The notes beneath the pieces were generated by a model. That model saw nothing but the letters and a program-made list of their open reading frames with translations. It was not told where the DNA came from and ran no database searches. DNA of 64,000 nt from Paenibacillus hemerocallicola. GTDB lineage: Bacteria; Bacillota; Bacilli; Paenibacillales; NBRC-103111. Location of the stretch: positions 28,102 to 92,101 of the forward strand of contig NZ_VDCQ01000036.1 of NCBI RefSeq assembly GCF_006265175.1, in the 5' to 3' direction. Positions within the stretch are counted from its first letter, which is position 1; each line of letters opens with the position of its first letter. Position numbers and translations under genes: made by a program. Below are positions 54,180 through 63,151 of the stretch, one piece after another.

Positions 54180-56492
54180 TTACGGCTCGCTCGCCTGCTG
54201 CAGGGCGATGCGCCGAAACTCGCCCGGCGTCAGGCCGCACATCCGCTTGAACATGCGGATGAACGAATTGACGTTCCGATAGCCGACTTCCGTGGCGATA
54301 TCCTGGATGCGGCTGTCGGTTTCGCTCAGCATTTCCTTCGCTTTCTGCATGCGCAGGCCGTTCATGTATTCGCTGAACGTCTGGCCGGTTTTCTCGTGAA
54401 AATAAGAGGACAAATAGCCTCGGGACAGGTTGCATTTGTCCGCCACATGCTCGAGAGAAATATCTTCCCCGTAATGCTTCGCCACATAATCGAGCACGAA
54501 GTCCCGGATCGGGTCCTGCTCGGCTTTCCGCTCGCGTACGAGCTCCGCGGCTTCGCCGGTGAATCGGCGGAAAAAACCGGCATACTCCTCGACGCTCCAG
54601 CAATTTTTCAGCATAATAAACGGAGACTCTCCGTCCAGCAGCCGGCTGATGTCGTATTGATGCTCCAGCAGCAGCTTCAACACTTTGGCCGACGTTTCTT
54701 TGCCGAATTCGGCGAATCGGCGGGCGTTGGCACCGCGCTGCGCCATCTGCCCGAGCAGCTGGCCCAACAGCTCGGCGGCCTTGTCGCCGCTTCCGGCCAG
54801 CAAGCCGGACAGGAGCTCCTGCTCTTGGGCCGATGTCATCGGGACCTCCAGTTCCTCCGCAGGCAAAGCCGTAATGATCTGCGTCTCGCGGTTCAGAAGG
54901 CGGGAGCCGAGCATCGCTTGCGACTCCTCGTAGGCTTGCGACAGCTCGCTGGGGTTCCTCTTGGCGGGATGAAAAGCCATCGTCACGAAGCCGTAGTCTT
55001 TGTCGCGGTCGAATACTTGCTTCAAGCGGAGCAGCGTGTCGGTAACAGCCGAAGCATCCTCCGCTCCGAACAGCAGAGTCAATATTTGCTCCTTCTCCAT
55101 CTGCAGCGTAACCGAACCGGCGAACCGCTCGCTCATTTGCAGATTGACGTATTCATGGATATAATACGCCGTTTTGTCCTGATCCTCTTGCGCCAGCTGG
55201 CCGAATTTCTCCGTAAACGAGAGCTGGAAGGCAACGAGGTAAAACGGCTTGCTCGTCTCGATCAGATCGCGCACGTCGTTCCAATGGTGGATGCTTTTGA
55301 TTTTGCTCATATAGCCGTACGTTTGCAGCAGCTTGTTTTTGCGGCGCAAGTCTTGATGATAGCCGTGATTCGCATGGAGCATCTCGGATATGCTGCGGCC
55401 GAGCCAATCGAACTCGCGGATGTTCGTCTTCATCTTGTCGGGCTGGCCCGATTTCTGCAGCAGCCGGATCATGCCCTGAATCGGGCTGTTGAACCTTATG
55501 CTGAGCCATACGGAAATGAGCAGGCTGGCGACGACGGCGGCCGCCATGATCCCGAGCAGCATCAGATTGAGCCGCTGCACTTGGGAAGCGATGCGGACGT
55601 TCGGAATGACGTTGACGTAGATCAGCTCCGAATCCGCCCCCCGTTTATAGAAGTAATAACGGTCATCCCGGAAGCTGTAGCCTTCATTCCCATCGAAGGA
55701 AAGATCGTTCGGCAACGCCCCGTTCCATGCGGATTTTCCGACGGCCGGCTCGACCGGCTTCGAACGGTACAACGGCTCGCCGGCCGGATCGAGAATGAAG
55801 AAATGGTCCTCGCCGTTGTAATGCAGCGACCGGAACATGCTCCTGGCGTCTAGCAGGGCGGCCACGATATACTGGCTGCTGAATTTGTTTTTGATTACGA
55901 CGGGCAGCAGCTCCCCTTTGTCGGCGACCGTCTTGTCGAATTTGTATTCGCGGAAATCGGCCGCCGGATAGACGCGGAACGTATAGTTTTCCGCGAACTG
56001 CCTTTGCCAGAACACGGGTCCGTACGGCTCGCTCACGTAAAATTTCGTAAACATGTTGACCGTGTTGGTCGTGCTCTCCTTCTCGATGACGAGCGTATTG
56101 TCCCGGAACAGGATGAACACGTTTTCCAGCTTGAGCAGCTTGTTGGACAGCAGTGAGTTCATCTCGGTTTTGACCGCGGCGACCGAGTTGTAGTTCGGCT
56201 GATCGTTGGCTCCAACGAGGGTGGCGAACCGCTCGTTGAAATAAAACCGCATCAGATCGCTTTCGACGTGGCGGAATTGCTGCTCGTATCCGTTCACCGT
56301 ATTTTTCATATTGAGCGTATTGTGGTCGATAATCTCTTTTTGGATATTCGTCTGGAAGAAGGCGAAGGATAGCACGTTGAAGGAGAGCAGCAGCCCGATT
56401 ACGAGCAAAAAGCCGCCGAGCAGTTTGACGAACAAGGAGTTCCGGCGTACGGAAATCGTTTGCTTGACCCGGTGTATCACTCTGTCGTTCAT
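54180..56492 (-). CDS. Membrane-anchored AraC-type (YesN-like) regulator
   Basis: A 770-residue one-component regulator. I chose ATG 56492 (AAGGGG eight bases upstream). Membrane helix about 20-43 ('NSLFVKLLGGFLLVIGLLLSFNVLSF'), extracellular sensor (about 45-300), second helix near 305-325, cytoplasmic linker, and C-terminal AraC domain ('SLEHVADKCNLSRGYLSSYFHEKTG', 'NVNSFIRMFKRMCGLTP'). Clear paralogue of the gene at 47525-49762. It diverges from a full permease-permease-binding protein operon, which it most likely controls. Confidence 0.93.
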   Translation of the reverse strand: MNDRVIHRVKQTISVRRNSLFVKLLGGFLLVIGLLLSFNVLSFAFFQTNIQKEIIDHNTLNMKNTVNGYEQQFRHVESDLMRFYFNERFATLVGANDQPNYNSVAAVKTEMNSLLSNKLLKLENVFILFRDNTLVIEKESTTNTVNMFTKFYVSEPYGPVFWQRQFAENYTFRVYPAADFREYKFDKTVADKGELLPVVIKNKFSSQYIVAALLDARSMFRSLHYNGEDHFFILDPAGEPLYRSKPVEPAVGKSAWNGALPNDLSFDGNEGYSFRDDRYYFYKRGADSELIYVNVIPNVRIASQVQRLNLMLLGIMAAAVVASLLISVWLSIRFNSPIQGMIRLLQKSGQPDKMKTNIREFDWLGRSISEMLHANHGYHQDLRRKNKLLQTYGYMSKIKSIHHWNDVRDLIETSKPFYLVAFQLSFTEKFGQLAQEDQDKTAYYIHEYVNLQMSERFAGSVTLQMEKEQILTLLFGAEDASAVTDTLLRLKQVFDRDKDYGFVTMAFHPAKRNPSELSQAYEESQAMLGSRLLNRETQIITALPAEELEVPMTSAQEQELLSGLLAGSGDKAAELLGQLLGQMAQRGANARRFAEFGKETSAKVLKLLLEHQYDISRLLDGESPFIMLKNCWSVEEYAGFFRRFTGEAAELVRERKAEQDPIRDFVLDYVAKHYGEDISLEHVADKCNLSRGYLSSYFHEKTGQTFSEYMNGLRMQKAKEMLSETDSRIQDIATEVGYRNVNSFIRMFKRMCGLTPGEFRRIALQQASEP

Positions 56493-56549
56493 CGATGTAT
56501 CCCCTTTCCCATATGCAATGTGTCCGAAATTATGCAATTCGTCCGATCC

Positions 56550-56567
56550 CGTAAGAGCGCTTACAAA
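56550..56567. promoter_or_regulatory. cre operator
   Basis: CGTAAGAGCGCTTACAAA; read on the minus strand TTTGTAAGCGCTCTTACG, close to the CcpA consensus, between the divergent regulator and transporter genes. Confidence 0.6.
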
Positions 56568-56685
56568 GTGACGTATTGGCGATAGCCGCAGCCCGCCCCG
56601 CCGGAGTATTGTCGACGTAAGCCCATTGTAGCAACAGGCGAGAACGTTTCGCAACAAAAGAAATGGGAAAAGAGGAGGGGAACCA

Positions 56686-57654
56686 TTGGACGCGAACCGG
56701 ATGACGGAAAGCTTGCCGCATCAAACCGTGCGCATGAATGCGAGCGGACGCTCTCCGTTCGTCAAACGATTTCGCGAGAGCCGCTTTTTGCTGCTGCTCG
56801 TACTGCCGTGTTTCGTTTATTTCATCTTGTTTCACTACATTCCGATGTTCGGCATCGCGATTTCGTTCCAGAGGTACAATTTGTTCAAAGGCATTTGGCA
56901 CAGCGAGTGGGTCGGATTTCACTACTATGAGATGTTTTTCAGCAATCCGGACTTTTTCAAGCTGCTGCGCAACACGTTCCTGCTGGGGCTGTACCGGATC
57001 GTTTTCGGCTTTCCCGCGCCGATCCTGCTCGCCCTGCTGCTGAACGAGCTGAGGAGCGCCGTATTCCGGAGACTGGTGCAGTCGGTCAGCTATTTGCCCC
57101 ATTTCATCTCGAACGTCGTCGTAGTCAGCATGATCATCGTATTTCTGTCGCCCTCCGGCGGCCTGGTCAACCGGCTCATCGAAATGGTCGGCTTCGAGTC
57201 CGTCAATTGGCTCATGTCCCCGGACTGGTTCCGCACGATATACGTGGGCTCGGGCATTTGGCAAGGGATAGGCTGGTCGTCGATCATCTACTTGGCGGCG
57301 CTGACCGCGATCGATCCGCACTTGTACGAGGCCGCGGAGATGGACGGGGCCGGGCGTTTCCGCAAAATGGCCTATGTCTCGCTGCCCGGCATCATGCAGA
57401 CGGTCGTCGTGCTGCTTATTCTGGAAATCGGGCACGTGCTCGGCGTCGGGTTCGAGAAAGTGTTCCTGCTGTACAATCCGGCGACCTACGAGACTGCCGA
57501 TATAATAAGCACGTACGTGTACCGGGTCGGCTTGGTGCAGGGCAATTACAGCTACGCGGCCGCGATCGATCTATTTACCGGAATCGTCAACCTGGCGTTT
57601 CTGCTCGGGGCCAACTATGTGAGCCGAAGGCTCGGGGAGAACAGCTTATGGTAG
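56686..57654 (+). CDS. Carbohydrate ABC transporter permease, LplB type
   Basis: A 322-residue permease starting at TTG 56686 (GAGGAGGGG five bases upstream). Six membrane helices; the EAA loop is 'YEAAEMDGAGRFRKMAYVSLPGI'. Partner of the next permease in importing an oligosaccharide. First gene of a transporter operon under the neighbouring YesN-like regulator and a cre site. No ATPase gene is present, as is usual for such systems that share MsmX. Confidence 0.95.
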   Translation: MDANRMTESLPHQTVRMNASGRSPFVKRFRESRFLLLLVLPCFVYFILFHYIPMFGIAISFQRYNLFKGIWHSEWVGFHYYEMFFSNPDFFKLLRNTFLLGLYRIVFGFPAPILLALLLNELRSAVFRRLVQSVSYLPHFISNVVVVSMIIVFLSPSGGLVNRLIEMVGFESVNWLMSPDWFRTIYVGSGIWQGIGWSSIIYLAALTAIDPHLYEAAEMDGAGRFRKMAYVSLPGIMQTVVVLLILEIGHVLGVGFEKVFLLYNPATYETADIISTYVYRVGLVQGNYSYAAAIDLFTGIVNLAFLLGANYVSRRLGENSLW

Positions 57655-57670
57655 AGGGGGCGTTCGGGGC

Positions 57671-58537
57671 ATGAAAAGGAAAGTCGGCTTGTTCGATATC
57701 GTCAACGGTTTGCTCATGCTGTTGCTGCTGATCGTTACGGTATATCCGTTCGTGTATATGATCGCCGTATCGTTCAGCGACAGCGTGTCGGTCATGAAAG
57801 GAAATGTGTATGTTTGGCCGAAAGGTTTTAATACGGACATGTACCGGATCGTGCTGAACGATCCGCGCATATGGAACGGCTACCGCAATACGATTCTGTA
57901 CACGGTTACGGGCACGGCAGTCTCGCTCGTATTCACGTCGATGGCCGCCTATGCGCTGTCCAAGCGCAAAATGCTGTTCCATAAGCCGCTTACCGTCCTG
58001 ATCGTCATCACGATGTTTTTCAGCGGGGGGATGATTCCGACGTTTCTGGTCGTGAAGAGTCTCGGACTCGTCGATACGTTTTGGGCTATGATCGTGCCCG
58101 GAGCGATCAGCGCCTGGTATTTGATCATGATGCGGACGTTTTTCGCCGGGCTGCCGCAGGAGCTGGAGGAAGCGGGTAAAATGGACGGCCTGAACGACAT
58201 CGGCTTGTTTATCCGCATCGCGCTGCCTCTGTCCCGGGCGGTGCTGGCCACGATCGGTCTGTTCTATGCGGTAGGCATATGGAACAATTTCTATACGCCG
58301 CTGCTTTATTTGCGCAATCCGGATTTGGTGCCTTTGCAGGTTATTTTGCGCAACCTCGTGCTGGCGGGCCAGACGAACATGGACGGCTCGTTTACGCTGG
58401 GGAAGGATCAGGTGATCGTCGAGGAGTCGCTGAAGTATGCGACGATACTCGTAGGGACGCTGCCGATCCTGGTTACGTATCCGTTCCTGCAAAAGTATTT
58501 CGTCAAAGGCGTAACGGTCGGATCTCTGAAAGGATAA
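57671..58537 (+). CDS. Carbohydrate ABC transporter permease, LplC type
   Basis: A 288-residue permease with six helices, EAA loop 'LEEAGKMDGLNDIGLFIRIALP' and the typical C-terminus 'VKGVTVGSLKG'. 16 bases after its partner. It closely resembles the truncated permease at the start of the window. Confidence 0.95.
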   Translation: MKRKVGLFDIVNGLLMLLLLIVTVYPFVYMIAVSFSDSVSVMKGNVYVWPKGFNTDMYRIVLNDPRIWNGYRNTILYTVTGTAVSLVFTSMAAYALSKRKMLFHKPLTVLIVITMFFSGGMIPTFLVVKSLGLVDTFWAMIVPGAISAWYLIMMRTFFAGLPQELEEAGKMDGLNDIGLFIRIALPLSRAVLATIGLFYAVGIWNNFYTPLLYLRNPDLVPLQVILRNLVLAGQTNMDGSFTLGKDQVIVEESLKYATILVGTLPILVTYPFLQKYFVKGVTVGSLKG

Positions 58538-58619
58538 ACCGAATCGATAAACCGAATGGATTCCGAAGGGAGGAAGGCGTTCTTCGTTCCGGTACGGGAG
58601 CGGGAGGGCGCCGAAAGGA

Positions 58620-60152
58620 ATGAAAAAAGCGATTGCGGCATTGACGGTACTGATGCTGGCGGGAATAACGGCCGGCTGCGGCGGAGGGGGAGGCGCCGGG
58701 GGAGACGGCGGCAAGAGCGGGGAAGGGACGGCGAACGGCGATCCGGGCACGGGCGCGAGCACGAGTTTATCGATGCTGGTGGGGAGCCAGTCGAACTGGA
58801 CATACTCCAAGGACAAGCCGATCTGGAAGGCGATCCGGGAGAAGACGAATGTCGACATTCAAGGCCAGGTTCCTCCCGGGGACAATTACAACGAAGCGCT
58901 CAACCTGACGATCGCGACGGGCAACATGCCGGATCTGATGTTCATGGGCAGCTTCGTCACCGCGAATAAATACGGACAGCAGGGCGCGCTTGCGAACATT
59001 ATGGACTATATCGACCTGATGCCCAACTTCAAAAGCTGGCTGGGCAAATATCCGGAGCTGAAGGAGCGCTACACGTCCGCGGAAGGCAAAATGTTCATGT
59101 TCCCGAACGAAGGCTTCGGTCAAGGCGAGCGGATCGGCTGGCTGTATCGGGAGGATGTGTTCAAGAAGCATAACCTCGCACTGCCGGACAGCTACGACGA
59201 GCTGTACGAGACGCTCAAGAAGCTGAAGCAGCTGTACCCGGACAGCTACCCGTTCGTCACGCGCGGAGCGTTCGGCACGATTTCCCGGATGGCGCCGCAG
59301 TTCGAGACGTACAACGACGTCTATTACGATTTCGACAAGAAGGAATGGCGGTACGGTCCTACCGAGGAAAATTACAAGAAGCTGGTCCAGTTCCTGAACA
59401 GGCTGTACAAGGAGGGCCTGATGCCGCCCGACTGGCTGACGGTCAAGGGCAAGCAGTTCGACGATTTTATCGCCAACAACAAAGCGTTCGTCTTCCTCGA
59501 CTATCTCGTCATGGATTATTACAACGTGCCGCTGCGCAAAGACAACCCGCAGTTCAACATGCTGTTCATGCCGCCCCCGGCGGGCTTCGCGGGAGCGAAA
59601 CGGCTAAATATCAACATCAATACGGTAGATTCGGGCATGACCGTATCGTCGACCTCGAAGAAAATCAAAGAAACGATGAAATATATGGATTTCTTCTATA
59701 GCGAGGCGGGAAGAGAGCTGTCCAGCTGGGGCGTTAAAGGCGTCACTTACGAAGAGTCGAACGGAACGAAAAAATATATCGACTCGTTCAAGACGATGTC
59801 CGATTTGCGCGAGAAGCCGGGCTTGCTCAATTACGGCACGTATACGTGGATCGACTACAACGCTTTGCTGACGCTCAGCGGCAAGGAGACTAAGGAAGCG
59901 TATGCCGTAGTCGGCAAATACGATTCCAAGCTGCAGCCGAAGCCGGCCTTGACCGAGAAGGAGAACGAGGTGCTGACTACGGTCGGGCAATCGGTCTCGA
60001 AGCACCGCGAGGAGAATATAACCAAGTTTATTATCGGCGAGAAAGGCATGGATCAATGGGATGCCTATGTCAACGAAGCGAAGAAGCTTGGAGCCGAGCA
60101 AGTGATCAAGGTGTACAAAGATGCTTACGACCGGGTATTGAAAGCGAAGTAG
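58620..60152 (+). CDS. Extracellular solute-binding lipoprotein (LipO type)
   Basis: A 510-residue lipoprotein (lipobox 'TAGC' near residue 20, then a Gly-rich linker). It completes the only full permease-permease-binding protein set in the window and is the likely ligand-capturing unit of the 56686-60152 operon. Ligand unknown. Confidence 0.94.
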   Translation: MKKAIAALTVLMLAGITAGCGGGGGAGGDGGKSGEGTANGDPGTGASTSLSMLVGSQSNWTYSKDKPIWKAIREKTNVDIQGQVPPGDNYNEALNLTIATGNMPDLMFMGSFVTANKYGQQGALANIMDYIDLMPNFKSWLGKYPELKERYTSAEGKMFMFPNEGFGQGERIGWLYREDVFKKHNLALPDSYDELYETLKKLKQLYPDSYPFVTRGAFGTISRMAPQFETYNDVYYDFDKKEWRYGPTEENYKKLVQFLNRLYKEGLMPPDWLTVKGKQFDDFIANNKAFVFLDYLVMDYYNVPLRKDNPQFNMLFMPPPAGFAGAKRLNININTVDSGMTVSSTSKKIKETMKYMDFFYSEAGRELSSWGVKGVTYEESNGTKKYIDSFKTMSDLREKPGLLNYGTYTWIDYNALLTLSGKETKEAYAVVGKYDSKLQPKPALTEKENEVLTTVGQSVSKHREENITKFIIGEKGMDQWDAYVNEAKKLGAEQVIKVYKDAYDRVLKAK

Positions 60153-60300
60153 CCGGACGGCTGCTTCTGGTGCATGTAAGCATGTATTCAATCTGAGGCA
60201 TCGGCTTAATCGGCGGATACATGAGCTGAAGGAACAAATTGCGCAATGACGTCCACGTTCAACTTATACCCGGACGCGTGCTAGAAAAAGCACGACCCAG
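60153..60300. other. Intergenic DNA before repeat copy 3
   Basis: Start of the gene-free stretch 60153-60809, which holds two repeat elements (60301-60493 and 60629-60694). No gene or clear terminator for the binding protein is visible here. Confidence 0.4.
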
Positions 60301-60493
60301 AAATAGAGGAACGCTTTTCCGTTAAGGTCAAAGCTACAGGATGCCGCACGGAAATAACGGAACGATGTTCCGTTAAATCGTTACACTTCGGAAAGCATAG
60401 ACCCGCATGAAACAAAATAACGGAATCAGGTTCCTTTATTTCGCGGTCTGTCCTTATTTTTAAGTAAATAACGTACTGAAATTCCGCTATTCT
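60301..60493. repeat. Four-palindrome dispersed repeat, copy 3
   Basis: Palindromes at 60301-60326, 60351-60378, 60415-60442 and 60464-60493, with centres about 51, 64 and 51 bases apart. Like copy 1 it opens with AATAGAGGAAC and closes with TTCCGCTATT, so the whole unit is roughly an inverted repeat. Confidence 0.82.
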
Positions 60494-60628
60494 CCGAATC
60501 GGGTTCGCTCGAATTAGCTCTGGATAAACGGCAATGGATAATAGATTCGAGCCGGAGAAGAGGAGTACCGGAAAGCGGCTGGAACCAGAGGGTAGAGCCT
60601 ATTGGGACAAAGCAGTAATAGAAACGGC

Positions 60629-60694
60629 AAAACCTCCAAATCCACTAAATTAAGCGGGAATGAAATCCACTAAATTAAGCGGGGATGGAGGTTT
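60629..60694 (-). repeat. 25-bp palindromic direct repeat inside a hairpin
   Basis: Two copies, 25 bases apart (from 60638 and 60663), of a 25-base unit whose core CCACTAAATTAAGCGG is nearly palindromic. They are enclosed by AAACCTCC (60629) and GGAGGTTT (60687). On the minus strand the stem ends in TTTT, so it could also end the response-regulator transcript. Confidence 0.7.
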
Positions 60695-60809
60695 ATAGCG
60701 GGCGCTTAAAGTCAGGAAATCACTTTTGGAACAGCTCTTTCGCTGCCGGTCCCACAGCCCGCCAATCCGGCGGGTTCGTGCATTTTCCAGCATCGCATGC
60801 ACCGGCCGG

Positions 60810-61907
60810 TCATGTCGATAATTGCGCCGGCGGGGAAGCGAACGCGGCATCGGGATGCCGGGTCACGCTGCGGTACTGCAATGGAGTCGTGTTTTCGTTC
60901 TTCTTGAATACTTTCGCGAAATAGTTCGGGTCGGGGTACCCGATCCGATCGGCAATCGCCTGAACGGATAGCTCGGTATCGCTTAGCAGCCGCCGGGCCT
61001 GCTCCATCCGCTGCCGGGTAATCGCGGCGCTAATGTTGTCCCCCGTCCACTCCCGATATACCGCGCTTACGGAGCTCGGGGATAGGCATAGCTCGGCCGC
61101 AACGGAGTATACGGTAAATTCGGGATCGCCGTATTTGCAAGAGATCAGGCTGTTCACGCATTCGACGACGAACATGGCTCTCGATCGTTTCCGTTCGATG
61201 GCGTACTGCGTCACATCGTCGATCAAATCATGCACGAGATCGTGCAGCTCGGCTTTCGTCTTCGCTTGGGCGAACCGCTCCCATATTTGCTCCGGGGGCA
61301 GCCCCTGATAGTCCGTATGCAGCCCCGACGATTTGCCGGCTTCGAGCAGCACGGCGACAAGCTTGGAGCCGATGTCTCGGACGACGTGGTCGCGAGCGGA
61401 GCGGAGGCTTTGGAAAGCGCTTTCGAAAAATGCGTTAAACGAATCCGGTTCTCCTAGCTTCAGCTGCTCGACCCATTTATCCCTCATATGGGCGTCGTCC
61501 AGTGTTTTATGGAAGCGGTCGCGCAGCTTGCGTTCCTGCGAGAGGCGTCCGATCCGGCCGGCCAGCTGGTCCAGCTTGGTCTTATGTAGGGGCTTCAATA
61601 TATAGTCGGTAAATCCGTAGCGAATGGCGGTTCGGGCATATGCAAAATCTTGAAAGTCGGTCAGCATGATCAGCGATACGTCGGGGAGCAGCTTATGCAG
61701 CCGCTCGGCCAGCTCGGGTCCGTCCACGACGGGCAGCCGGACGTCGGCGATGATCAGGTCGGGCTGTTGTTCCAGCGCTATTTCCAGAGCTTCTTTCCCG
61801 TTGGAGCATTCGGCCAAAATTTTCGCATCCAGCCGCTCCCAAGGAACCAGCCTTCTAAGGCTGCCGCAAACGGACGGCTTATCATCCGCAATCAACACTT
61901 TCAGCAC
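60810..61907 (-). CDS. YesN-type response regulator with AraC output domain (orphan)
   Basis: A 365-residue response regulator; GTG 61907 with GGAGG ten bases upstream. Receiver domain (about 1-120) has the acidic pair Asp8-Asp9, the phosphorylated Asp55 ('IIADVRLP') and the conserved Lys in 'YILKPL'. A middle linker follows, then a C-terminal AraC domain (about 260-355; 'SVQAIADRIGYPDPNYFAKVFKKNENTTP'). Such regulators pair with YesM-type sensor kinases for sugar uptake, but no kinase gene is next to it. Confidence 0.94.
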   Translation of the reverse strand: MLKVLIADDKPSVCGSLRRLVPWERLDAKILAECSNGKEALEIALEQQPDLIIADVRLPVVDGPELAERLHKLLPDVSLIMLTDFQDFAYARTAIRYGFTDYILKPLHKTKLDQLAGRIGRLSQERKLRDRFHKTLDDAHMRDKWVEQLKLGEPDSFNAFFESAFQSLRSARDHVVRDIGSKLVAVLLEAGKSSGLHTDYQGLPPEQIWERFAQAKTKAELHDLVHDLIDDVTQYAIERKRSRAMFVVECVNSLISCKYGDPEFTVYSVAAELCLSPSSVSAVYREWTGDNISAAITRQRMEQARRLLSDTELSVQAIADRIGYPDPNYFAKVFKKNENTTPLQYRSVTRHPDAAFASPPAQLST

Positions 61908-62133
61908 GGTTAGGCTGCCTCCATTCCTAAGAGGTTACAAAGCCATTATACTATTCGGGGAACGGTTTTTAAAGAGGGAAAAGGTTGCTTTGGAAAAATA
62001 TGAAAGGCTTGAATTCACCAACCTCGTTTAATGAATCCATTCTCTTTTTGATTTTCTCGGCAACGCGAAAGCTTAACCATATCCGATTATCCAGTGGAAA
62101 CGGCATTCAAGCTTGCACTACAATAAGGAGGGC

Positions 62134-62167
62134 TACCGTCTGTCGTGCGGAAGACGGGCTTTTTTTA
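62134..62167 (+). terminator. Terminator-like hairpin before the VOC-DinB gene
   Basis: CCGTCT / AGACGG stem with a ten-base loop and seven T residues, located 35 bases before the start at 62202. No gene ends just upstream on this strand, so it may be an attenuator. Confidence 0.5.
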
Positions 62168-62201
62168 TGAAGCGGTTATAGGAGGAGGCTGAGCTCTCGC
62201 T

Positions 62202-63107
62202 ATGAATGGCAAGGGAACGGAAGCGGCGGACCGCAAGGCGAAAATCGTGCTGGAATCGGCCGGCCTGGAGATAGCCGAAAGCTTCTATTGCGGCGTATTG
62301 GGCTGGGAGCGGGAAGCGGCGAAGCATACCGGCGGCGGGAAAGGGCATGCTTGGCTGCGTATGCCGGACGGGGAGCTGGCGCTGCTGGTCGATTCGGGCA
62401 AGGCGGGGAAAGGGGAAGTCGGTACGGATCAGGAGGCGGAAGCCTCCCGAATTAAGCCCGGGGACCGTTTCTACATAAGAATAACGGAGGCGTACGGTTC
62501 GTTGGACCCGCTGAAGAGGCGGGCCGAGGCCGTCAGGGCCGTCGATGGGGACGAGCTCGAGCCGAACTGTTGGCGCACCTTAAGCTTGCGAACGCCGGAA
62601 GGCTATAAAATTGCATATTGGCAGGAGTTCGAAGCGTCGGAAGAAGACATTGTCGCCATGTATGCCGCCGGGCCGGACAGGCTCGAGGCGGCGCTTGCCG
62701 GCTTGGACGAAGACGGACTGGACGAGGCGATTGCGCCCGGCAAGTGGACGATCCGGCAGCAGGTGCTGCATCTGGTCGATTTGGAGCTGGCGGCCGCCCA
62801 TAAGCTCAAATATATAGTGGCAGACCCGGAGCCGGGCCGCGCCTACGTGTCGAGCCGGTTCGGGCAGGACGCCTGGGCGGAGGGCATGCGGTACGACCGG
62901 CGTCCCATCGCGACCGAGGTAGCTTTGTTCCGGCTTCTGCGCGAGCATATCCTGATCGTCTGCAGCCATATTCCGGGCGCGCTGCACAGAAGCGTTGTCG
63001 TCGGTGGAGGGCGGACGGAGACGGCGCTCCGATTGATGAAATCGATGGCGGGCCACGCGAATGCGCATATTCGCCGGATCGCCGACATACGGGCAAAGCG
63101 TTGTTAA
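62202..63107 (+). CDS. VOC (glyoxalase-like) and DinB-like domain fusion protein
   Basis: A 301-residue protein joining two domains usually found alone. Residues about 8-150 are a VOC/glyoxalase-like half ('KIVLESAGLEIAESFYCGVLGWE', 'LRTPEGYKIAYWQEF'). Residues about 160-300 are a DinB/YfiT-like four-helix bundle ('APGKWTIRQQVLHLVDLE' with a metal-type His and 'GHANAHIRRIADIR'). Both folds bind a metal and are common in antibiotic or thiol detoxification. GGAGGAGG lies 13 bases before ATG, a long gap. Function unknown. Confidence 0.8.
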   Translation: MNGKGTEAADRKAKIVLESAGLEIAESFYCGVLGWEREAAKHTGGGKGHAWLRMPDGELALLVDSGKAGKGEVGTDQEAEASRIKPGDRFYIRITEAYGSLDPLKRRAEAVRAVDGDELEPNCWRTLSLRTPEGYKIAYWQEFEASEEDIVAMYAAGPDRLEAALAGLDEDGLDEAIAPGKWTIRQQVLHLVDLELAAAHKLKYIVADPEPGRAYVSSRFGQDAWAEGMRYDRRPIATEVALFRLLREHILIVCSHIPGALHRSVVVGGGRTETALRLMKSMAGHANAHIRRIADIRAKRC

Positions 63108-63151
63108 GCGCCTGAAAGAGACTAAACGGGCAAAGAGAGGAGAGAGAACGA

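Noticed and set aside
61411..61428. cre-like palindrome GGAAAGCGCTTTCG
   Set aside because: It lies in the middle of the response-regulator coding sequence where the codons read normally; most likely chance.
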